Part shown: positions 5,554-10,615 of the stretch, piece by piece
Position numbering within the stretch: the stretch's first letter is position 1
How the letters are laid out: every line of letters begins with the position of its first letter
NCBI GenBank assembly: GCA_964612735.1
Contig: CAZTEB010000031.1
Location: 1 to 10,615, forward strand
Direction of reading: 5' to 3'
Source of the DNA: CAZTEB01 sp964612735
GTDB lineage: Bacteria > Patescibacteriota > Microgenomatia > UBA1400 > PJMF01
DNA length: 10,615 bases
The notes under the pieces: generated by a model
What the model was told of the DNA's origin: nothing
Database searches by the model: none
The model's input: the letters and a program-made list of their open reading frames with translations, nothing else
Made by a program: the position numbers and the translations under genes

Positions 5554-5564
5554 TATAATAAGGA
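5554..5564 (+). promoter_or_regulatory. thrS ribosome binding site with overlapping -10-like TATAAT
   Basis: AAGGA at 5560-5564 lies 5 bases before the ATG at 5570 and fixes that start. A perfect TATAAT sits at 5554-5559, but no TGn extension or -35 is visible. If it is active, it would make an attenuator-independent thrS message starting near 5566. Confidence 0.4.
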
Positions 5565-5569
5565 AACAC

Positions 5570-7387
5570 ATGTCAGATAAACCAAGCGTAGATTCGCACT
5601 CAAAACAAGAACAACTCGACGCTAGCAAGTCAGATCTTTGGAAGCTGCGTCACACAGCAGAACACATTCTGCACCAGGCGGTTAAAGAACTCTATCCCAG
5701 CATCCACCTAGCAATGGGACCTGCAACTGAGGAGGGCTTTTACTTCGACTTTGATAGTTCCCCTGAGGGTAGAGAAGAAGTCAAAATTTCAGAAGCAGAT
5801 TTCGAGAGGATCGAAGCAAAGATGGCAGAGCTGATTAAGCTCGATCTGCCGCTGAGTCGTCACGAGATCACGGTGGCAGAGGCTCGAGAGTTATTTGCCG
5901 ACAATCCGTACAAGCTTGAATGGATAGATGGTATCGAGGAGCGCGGCGAGTTAGTCACTGTTTATTGGACTGGCGAGCCAGGTGGTGAGCATAGCATGGT
6001 TGACCTGTGCGCTGGTCCTCACGCGCCTTCTACAGGAGCCGTAAAAGCATTTAAGTTGCTCAACACTGCTGGTGCATATTGGCATGGTGATGAAAAAAAT
6101 AAAATGCTCAGTCGTATTTATGGTACGGCGTTTGCAAATGCCAAAGAGCTGCGTATGTATCTGAATCAATTGGAAGAAGCACGTAAACGTGATCATAAAA
6201 AACTCGGTAAAGAGCTTGACTTGTTTGCGTTCTCGCCGCTAGTTGGTCCTGGATTACCACTCTGGACTCCTAGGGGTACTATCATCCGAAATGTTCTCGA
6301 CGACTTCCTCTGGAGCCTGCGTCGGCAGCGTGGCTTCGAACGAGTTGAGATTCCTCATATCACTAAAAAAGATCTCTATGAAACCAGTGGTCATTGGGAT
6401 AAGTTTGGCGATGAGTTGTTCAGAATAGATACTCGGGAAGGCCATCAGTTTGTGATGAAGCCGATGAACTGCCCTCATCACACACAGATCTTTGATAGAA
6501 AGCAGCACAGCTACAAGGACATGCCCCAGCGCTACGCCAACACTACTATGGTCTACCGTGACGAGCAAACGGGGGAGCTCCAGGGATTATCCAGAGTTCG
6601 CTCGATTACCCAAGATGACTCGCATATCTTTTGTAGAACTGCTCAGATCAAGTCTGAGGCCAATCAGCTGTGGGATATCATTGAAGAGTTTTATGCACCA
6701 CATGGTTTTGAGGTTAGTGTTCGACTCTCGATGAGTGATCCTAGTGAGCCCGAGAAGTACTTGGGTGGTAGGGAGGTTTGGGAGAGTGCTGAGTCTCAGC
6801 TGCGCGAGTTGGCGCAGGAGCGTGGTGTGGAAGTAACTGAAGTTCTCGGTGAGGCTGCTTTTTATGGTCCTAAGCTTGACTTCATGGCGCACGACAGCAT
6901 CGGCAGAGAGTGGCAGCTGTCTACGATTCAGCTGGACTTTAACATGCCGGAGCGTTTCGACCTCAACTGTATCAACGAAGAGGGAGAGAAAGAGCGCATC
7001 GTGATGCTGCACTATGCCGTGATGGGTTCAATTGAGCGCTTCATGAGCATCTTGATTGAGCACTATGCAGGGGCGTTCCCATTGTGGCTGAGTCCAGAGC
7101 AGGTCAGAGTCTTGCCGATTGCCGATCGTCATCATGAGTATGCCGAGCAGGTTCAAGAGGCATTAGAGGCCGCTGGCTTGCGAGTGAGTGTCGACGCCAG
7201 CTCGGAGAGTTTGCCTAAGAAGATTCGTAGTGCTCAAGTAGAGAAAGCACCCATCATGATCGTGCTGGGCGACAAAGAGGTCGAGTCTAGCCAAGTTGCA
7301 TTGCGAGGTAGAGATGGTAAGCAGCGGGTAATGGGGTTGGAAGAGGCTGTGAAGGAGTTGGTGAGGCAGGTGGGGGAGAAGGCTTGA
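5570..7387 (+). CDS. thrS: Threonyl-tRNA synthetase without TGS domain
   Basis: Class II synthetase that charges tRNA-Thr. The protein is 605 residues. ATG 5570 is chosen for its ribosome binding site, although the frame is open back to 5516. The N-terminal TGS domain of the E. coli enzyme (about 60 residues) is absent and only about 20 residues precede the editing domain. The editing domain is intact: HTAEH (28-32, HxxxH) and Cys147 with His151 in DLCAGPH. In the catalytic domain the three zinc ligands are present: Cys301 (KPMNCPHH), His352 (QDDSHIFC) and His481 (MLHYAVMGSIERF); motif 3 arginine is Arg490. The anticodon-binding domain covers about 510-605 (LGDKEVES at 566-573). Its expression is probably set by the upstream threonine attenuator. 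It converges on the Tat-protease gene with 13 bases between stop codons. Confidence 0.97.
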   Translation: MSDKPSVDSHSKQEQLDASKSDLWKLRHTAEHILHQAVKELYPSIHLAMGPATEEGFYFDFDSSPEGREEVKISEADFERIEAKMAELIKLDLPLSRHEITVAEARELFADNPYKLEWIDGIEERGELVTVYWTGEPGGEHSMVDLCAGPHAPSTGAVKAFKLLNTAGAYWHGDEKNKMLSRIYGTAFANAKELRMYLNQLEEARKRDHKKLGKELDLFAFSPLVGPGLPLWTPRGTIIRNVLDDFLWSLRRQRGFERVEIPHITKKDLYETSGHWDKFGDELFRIDTREGHQFVMKPMNCPHHTQIFDRKQHSYKDMPQRYANTTMVYRDEQTGELQGLSRVRSITQDDSHIFCRTAQIKSEANQLWDIIEEFYAPHGFEVSVRLSMSDPSEPEKYLGGREVWESAESQLRELAQERGVEVTEVLGEAAFYGPKLDFMAHDSIGREWQLSTIQLDFNMPERFDLNCINEEGEKERIVMLHYAVMGSIERFMSILIEHYAGAFPLWLSPEQVRVLPIADRHHEYAEQVQEALEAAGLRVSVDASSESLPKKIRSAQVEKAPIMIVLGDKEVESSQVALRGRDGKQRVMGLEEAVKELVRQVGEKA

Positions 7388-7400
7388 TTGCGCGCTTGCT

Positions 7401-8294
7401 CTATTGAGACTGATATCTGTAGGTGGGATCGACTCGAATTGCAAAAGTAGCGTGATTGCAGCGCCTCCCAGTTCCTTGCATATCCATATGTTCTTCATGG
7501 TTTGCTGGTCCTTGCACCACGCCGATCACTACAGGAAGTTGGGCTGGGTGGGGCGTAGTGGTGATGGACATGGATACGATATTGCCGCCAGCTCGCCGAT
7601 ACTCGTCTGCTGAGAAAGCTGTAGTCAAAATTAGTGGTCCTCCAGACGTTCCTTCACAAAGACCACCAAGTGGATCTGGTGTGCCATCAGCATTAAGATC
7701 AGAGAAAACGGTTTGCAGCTCTAGGTGCGTGTCTCCGACAGCGACAATTTCAGCTACTGTAAATGTATCAGTATCCGGTTGAGGAATAACTACGACTCTA
7801 CCCGGATGAATAAAGCTGCCCCAATCACGTATCGCTACGCCAGGAGCTAGGTCGAGAGAGAGTATCTGTGTTGCTACATTGTGCGGGAGAGCAATTTTGG
7901 CATGACCATCACTATTTTCAGTACTTACCCTGACGCGACTGGCATCAAACACCATGGGGTTTCTGACCCCAGGAACAAATACTTCTAGTAGTGAGCCGAA
8001 GATGACGGTGTGTGCAACGGTATTTATCTCCACAAGTGGTGTATTTGTAGTGGGGTTAAAGCTGTAAGAAAGCCAGGCTTGGCCAATTGTTTGTTCTCCA
8101 TTGGGGAGTGTTTGAACGATTCTCAGCGAACCACCTCTGTGAATCTGTTCTCCAGTCGGGATGTATTCCTGAGCTTGGGTCTCCCTCGGGAAAACTATGG
8201 CATCACCAGCTAGGCCTGCGGCTGCGGCCAAGCCGAGTAGCTTCAGAAAATCTCTCCGAGAGATTGGGTTTGTTGGAAGTGATTCAATGACCAT
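7401..8294 (-). CDS. Tat-exported protein, candidate trypsin-like serine protease
   Basis: 297 residues from the ATG at 8292-8294. A textbook twin-arginine signal is present: SRRDFLK at residues 12-18, then a hydrophobic Leu/Ala/Gly stretch (19-35), with possible cleavage after Ala41 (TQA|QEY). The mature part looks beta-rich. Three stretches fit a PA-clan (chymotrypsin-like) triad in the right order: NTVAHT (91-96, His95; compare TAAHC), LSLDLA (145-150, Asp148; compare DIAL) and CEGTSGGPLIL (213-223, Ser217; compare GDSGGP), followed by VVIGVVQG (255-262), where such enzymes have a VGI strand. The protease call rests on these motifs only. The safe call is a Tat-secreted protein of unknown fold. 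It lies 39 bases after rplA with no terminator seen between, so it may be read from the ribosomal-protein transcript. Confidence 0.6.
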   Translation of the reverse strand: MVIESLPTNPISRRDFLKLLGLAAAAGLAGDAIVFPRETQAQEYIPTGEQIHRGGSLRIVQTLPNGEQTIGQAWLSYSFNPTTNTPLVEINTVAHTVIFGSLLEVFVPGVRNPMVFDASRVRVSTENSDGHAKIALPHNVATQILSLDLAPGVAIRDWGSFIHPGRVVVIPQPDTDTFTVAEIVAVGDTHLELQTVFSDLNADGTPDPLGGLCEGTSGGPLILTTAFSADEYRRAGGNIVSMSITTTPHPAQLPVVIGVVQGPANHEEHMDMQGTGRRCNHATFAIRVDPTYRYQSQ

Positions 8295-8333
8295 GGAATG
8301 TCGTAGACAAACGTGTGATGAAAGAGGTTGAGC

Positions 8334-9032
8334 TTACCCCAACTGCACTTTGACGCCAGGGCTCATGGTAGAGCAGATCGCGAGTTTAACCACTTTGCCT
8401 TTGAAGGCTTTGGTCAGGGCTTCAAGATTTTCCAGGAGCTCTTTAGTGCTCATCGAAGTCTTGCCGATCACAACATGAATTAGAGGAGCCTTTTTCTCGG
8501 TCTTGAGAGTGAGGCTGCCAGCTTCGAGCTGTTTCTTTTTCTTTTCTGGATCTTCAGTTAGAGTGCCATTTTTAGGGTTAGGCATCAGGCCTCGAGGACC
8601 GAGCACTCGGGCGTGCTTAGTTAATTTAGCCATCATGTCTTTGGTGGCGACTAAGACATCGAAGTTGATGGTGCCAGCCTCGATCTCTTTGAGGAGTTCA
8701 TCGGTGGCGATAGCTACATTTACGCTCTTACCAGTCGAGTGGGGGAATGTCAGAGTCGCAGTTGCACCAGTTTCTCTCAGTACGACGTGCGCCTCGATGC
8801 TAGCATCAAAGGTAGCATAGGTGAGCTGTTTGACCAGCTCGATAGCGGCAAACGGGTCGTAGAGTTTTGTTTTATCTACTTGAGAGCGAGCATCTTGATA
8901 GCGTTTGCTGCGAACTCGTTGTTTCTTTGGTTTGGCTGTGGCCGATGGTGTGGTGCCGTCTTCGTTGGCAGCTTCAACGACCTTAATTGGTCCCTGATTA
9001 GCGCTCATGTCGACGTTACGTGTTGTTCCCAT
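8334..9032 (-). CDS. rplA: Ribosomal protein uL1 (L1), extended N-terminus, short domain II
   Basis: Protein of the L1 stalk of the large subunit, near the E site. It also represses its own mRNA in many bacteria. 232 residues. The signature LGPRGLMPNPK is at 134-144. It carries a non-conserved N-terminal extension of about 40 residues ending in a basic KPKKQRVRSKRY patch. The loop between FPHSTGKSVNVAIAT and FDVLVATKDMM is about 20 residues shorter than in E. coli L1, so domain II is compact. The ATG (9030-9032) overlaps the rplK stop by one base (TAATG) and GAGGTG lies just upstream, which supports this start over the in-frame ATG at 9006-9008. rplJ and rplL do not follow. Confidence 0.96.
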   Translation of the reverse strand: MGTTRNVDMSANQGPIKVVEAANEDGTTPSATAKPKKQRVRSKRYQDARSQVDKTKLYDPFAAIELVKQLTYATFDASIEAHVVLRETGATATLTFPHSTGKSVNVAIATDELLKEIEAGTINFDVLVATKDMMAKLTKHARVLGPRGLMPNPKNGTLTEDPEKKKKQLEAGSLTLKTEKKAPLIHVVIGKTSMSTKELLENLEALTKAFKGKVVKLAICSTMSPGVKVQLG

Positions 9033-9454
9033 TACTTCACCTCAATTCCCATGCTTCGGGCTGTGCCAGCTACGGTTTTCATAGCTTGCTCAACACTAGT
9101 GGCATTCAGATCTGGCATTTTCTCTTCCGCTATAGCTTTAACCTGATCTTGGCTAAGGCTGCCTGCTTTTTCTTTTCCAGGATTAGAGCTGCCCTTTTTG
9201 AGTTTTAAGGCTTGCATGATCATGGCTGAGACAGGAGGAAGCTTGAGTTCAAAGGTGAATGAGCGGTCTTCGTAGACGGTTAGCTCAGCAGGGATGATTT
9301 GACCTCGTTTGTCGGCAGTACGGTCGTTGTACTGCTTGAGGAAGTCCATCATGTTGATCCCGGCTTGACCAAGGATCGGACCTACAGGAGGAGCTGGTGT
9401 TGCTGCACCAGCAGGGAGATTAAGCTTGAGTTTGTTTGCAATTTTCTTTGCCAT
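9032..9454 (-). CDS. rplK: Ribosomal protein uL11 (L11)
   Basis: Binds 23S rRNA in the GTPase-associated centre of the large subunit. 140 residues, normal length. The N-terminal signature PAPPVGPILGQAGINMMDF (20-38) carries the proline-rich hinge, and the C-terminal rRNA-binding domain ends TARSMGIEVK. The gene starts at ATG 9452-9454, about 60 bases after its own predicted transcription start, and its stop overlaps the rplA start. It has a separate promoter between nusG and rplK and a possible L1 operator in its leader. Confidence 0.97.
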   Translation of the reverse strand: MAKKIANKLKLNLPAGAATPAPPVGPILGQAGINMMDFLKQYNDRTADKRGQIIPAELTVYEDRSFTFELKLPPVSAMIMQALKLKKGSSNPGKEKAGSLSQDQVKAIAEEKMPDLNATSVEQAMKTVAGTARSMGIEVK

Positions 9455-9481
9455 ATGTCGCTAAGTAGTGTGTACTTGCTG

Positions 9482-9509
9482 CCTCATCCTGGCTTGCCCA
9501 GGGGAGAGG
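9482..9509 (-). promoter_or_regulatory. Candidate L1 autoregulatory site in the rplK leader
   Basis: On the minus strand, an inner stem CCTGG/CCAGG with a 5-base loop is joined through an asymmetric internal loop (TCC opposite AT) to an outer stem CCTC/GAGG. The 3' strand reads CCAGGATGAGG. Two stems separated by an asymmetric loop with an ATG-G/A-rich strand is the general shape of L1 binding sites in 23S rRNA and in L11-L1 operon leaders. Position fits: inside the leader between the promoter and rplK. The sequence match is from memory and only approximate. Confidence 0.45.
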
Positions 9510-9520
9510 TCGAGAAGGGA

Positions 9521-9529
9521 ATTATATCA
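9521..9529 (-). promoter_or_regulatory. Extended -10 promoter of rplK-rplA
   Basis: TGATATAAT on the minus strand is a perfect TATAAT with the TGn extension. The predicted start is near 9514. It begins just 7 bases past the nusG stop codon (9536-9538), so rplK-rplA can be transcribed separately from secE-nusG. Confidence 0.75.
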
Positions 9530-9535
9530 CAACCC

Positions 9536-10228
9536 CTACTCACTGACCTTCTGCACTTGCAGGAAGTCGAGCTCGACGGGAGTTTCGCGGCCGAAGATGC
9601 TGACGAGCACCTCAACCTTACCCTTGTCTTCATCGATTGAAGAAACTGTGCCCAAGAAGTCGTTGAACGGACCGTCAGTGATTTTGACAGCCTCACCCTC
9701 GGTGAACTCAGCTTTGTAAGCTGGGGCACCTTGAGACATATACTTCTTGATAGCTTCAACTTCGTGCTTGGGAAGTGGCTTGGGCTTGGCACCTACGCCG
9801 ACGAAGCCGGTGACACCTTGAGTAGTCCGGATGGCGAGCCAGGCATCATCAGTTAGTTCGCACTGTACTAGCATGTACCCGGGGAAGATTTTCTCAACCA
9901 CGGTTTTGCGTTGGCCGCGCTTGATCTGGATTTTCTCTTGAGTGGGGATTAGAACAGCAATGATTTTGTCAGTGAGGTCAAGAGTCTGAGCGCGTTGTTT
10001 GAGCGTCTCGGCCACTTTATTTTCGTGTCCAGAATAGGTGTGGACGACGTACCAACGTGCCTTGGCATTCTCAGATTCGGAGATGGCGATCACGTTGGGG
10101 TTGTTTACTTGGACTTCTTGGACCTCGGGGACTTCAGGAACCTCTTGGGTGTCAGAAGCAGTGGATTCAACAGCTTCATCCTGAGCTGTGTCAGTAAGGT
10201 TTGGCTGGGTTGTGTCGTCGTTCATCAT
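9536..10228 (-). CDS. nusG: Transcription elongation factor NusG with acidic N-terminal extension
   Basis: Binds RNA polymerase through its NGN domain and links it to the ribosome or Rho through its KOW domain. 230 residues against about 180 in E. coli. The first 55 or so residues are an acidic low-complexity extension with a small VPEVPEVQEVQV repeat (30-41). The NGN domain starts at RWYVVHTYSGHENKV (58-72), includes the conserved IFPGYMLV (114-121), and is followed by the KOW domain (about 178-228). The ATG at 10226-10228 overlaps the secE stop (ATGA), indicating translational coupling. A second ATG follows immediately. Confidence 0.95.
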   Translation of the reverse strand: MMNDDTTQPNLTDTAQDEAVESTASDTQEVPEVPEVQEVQVNNPNVIAISESENAKARWYVVHTYSGHENKVAETLKQRAQTLDLTDKIIAVLIPTQEKIQIKRGQRKTVVEKIFPGYMLVQCELTDDAWLAIRTTQGVTGFVGVGAKPKPLPKHEVEAIKKYMSQGAPAYKAEFTEGEAVKITDGPFNDFLGTVSSIDEDKGKVEVLVSIFGRETPVELDFLQVQKVSE

Positions 10229-10416
10229 AAAGTTGTGTTAAGTATAGTACCTATTACTCGTTGAAAGACTAGGTCGATGCCGGCGATGTAAGCGGCTACT
10301 AAGACACTTACCACCACCACCAATGCTGTCATTCTGGCAGTCTGTTGTCTAGAAGGCCAAGTGACTCTTCCGAGTTCTTGACGCACCTCGTGAACGTATC
10401 TGAGGGGGTTAAACAT
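10225..10416 (-). CDS. secE: Preprotein translocase subunit SecE
   Basis: Small membrane subunit that clamps SecY in the general secretion channel. 63 residues with a single membrane segment (about 30-52), the usual short bacterial form. The conserved amphipathic helix and turn VRQELGRVTWPSRQQT (11-26) are clear. The ATG lies at about +4 of a predicted transcript, without a ribosome binding site, so translation is probably leaderless. nusG follows with a 4-base overlap. Confidence 0.95.
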   Translation of the reverse strand: MFNPLRYVHEVRQELGRVTWPSRQQTARMTALVVVVSVLVAAYIAGIDLVFQRVIGTILNTTL

Positions 10417-10425
10417 AGACAGAGT

Positions 10426-10434
10426 ATTGTATCA
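10426..10434 (-). promoter_or_regulatory. Extended -10 promoter of secE-nusG
   Basis: TGATACAAT on the minus strand has the TGn extension and a hexamer one base off consensus. The predicted start near 10419 gives a 3-base leader before the secE ATG. A weak -35-like TTCCCA lies at 10454-10449 with a 17-base spacer. Confidence 0.7.
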
Positions 10435-10457
10435 CTGCTTGTCTAATCTGGGAATGG

Positions 10458-10474
10458 TGGTCTCGACAAGACCA
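10458..10474. repeat. Inverted repeat in the secE upstream region
   Basis: TGGTCT (10458-10463) and AGACCA (10469-10474) form a 6-bp inverted repeat around CGACA. It overlaps nothing coding and lies just upstream of the secE promoter. No T-run follows on either strand. It could be an operator or a weak 3' hairpin of the upstream gene. Confidence 0.3.
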
Positions 10475-10486
10475 TGCTAGTGCTTA

Positions 10487-10615
10487 TTAGGTATCAGATC
10501 CCTGAGGAGGAGTGATGCCTTTATTGCGGATCCGCTCGACCATGCTGGAGCGAGGGGCAGGCGGCACATCACCAGACTGAGCCGCTGGTCTGATCAGTGG
10601 TTGTGATTGGGGAGT
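10487..10615 (-). CDS. 3' end of an unidentified gene (partial)
   Basis: A minus-strand frame is open from the window edge for 42 codons and ends with tandem stops TAATAA (10489-10484). The other two minus frames contain stops. The visible tail is Pro/Arg/Ser-rich (SGDVPPAPRSSMVERIRNK is part of it), with no recognisable domain. The spacing, about 70 bases before the secE start, suits an upstream gene with its own transcript. Too little is present to name it. Confidence 0.45.
   Translation of the reverse strand, partial: TPQSQPLIRPAAQSGDVPPAPRSSMVERIRNKGITPPQGSDT

Noticed and set aside
5516..5569. Longer thrS start at ATG 5516
   Set aside because: No ribosome binding site there, and the extra 18 residues lie in the structured untranslated region; ATG 5570 has AAGGA at 5 bases.
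5435..5569. T-box riboswitch upstream of thrS
   Set aside because: No T-box conserved core or specifier stem with a Thr codon followed by an antiterminator; regulation is instead explained by the leader peptide and terminator at 5337-5434.
7388..7400. Bidirectional terminator between thrS and the Tat-protease gene
   Set aside because: Only 13 bases lie between the convergent stops and no stem with a T-run is visible on either strand.
10515..10583. Short plus-strand ORF with GAGGAGG before ATG 10515
   Set aside because: Only 22 codons, antisense to the open minus-strand frame at the right edge, no promoter seen. The ribosome-binding-like sequence is explained by Pro-Pro codons on the other strand.

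Overview
The window is almost entirely coding and reads as a chromosomal segment of a bacterium of the Candidate Phyla Radiation (Patescibacteria). The uL1 protein points to the Microgenomates group: it has a basic N-terminal extension and a shortened domain II that I associate with those lineages. That placement is by memory of the family, not by a search. Genes are short and tightly packed. Several start codons sit immediately after an extended -10 box (TGnTAnnnT), so leaderless mRNAs appear common.

Layout. Minus strand, 93-2036: an operon of proteins I do not recognise, behind a near-consensus promoter and interrupted by a 24-base run of N. Plus strand, 2196-4689: an actinobacterial-type adenosine kinase (PfkB family) followed by S-adenosylhomocysteine hydrolase. 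Together they dispose of the S-adenosylhomocysteine made by methyltransferases: the hydrolase releases adenosine and the kinase turns it into AMP. Plus strand, 4843-7387: a regulatory zone with two attenuator-like leaders, a 61-residue orphan protein, and threonyl-tRNA synthetase. Minus strand, 7401-10416: a Tat-exported candidate trypsin-like protease, then uL1, uL11, NusG and SecE in the classic secE-nusG-rplK-rplA order. At the right edge is the 3' end of one more minus-strand gene. A minus-strand promoter faces out of the left edge.

The most interesting element is the leader before thrS. It has an extended -10 promoter, an essentially leaderless 15-codon ORF encoding MKLLHIVTTTTTTSP with six consecutive threonine codons, a GNRA-capped hairpin at its stop codon, a 6-bp antiterminator and a strong intrinsic terminator. 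This is the complete architecture of a ribosome-mediated threonine attenuator placed on threonyl-tRNA synthetase. About 480 bases upstream is a second leader of similar layout. It has an extended -10, a leaderless 24-codon ORF and a terminator whose loop is perfectly complementary over 9 bases to the end of that ORF, and it precedes the 61-residue orphan protein. I found no tRNA, rRNA, CRISPR array or insertion sequence.
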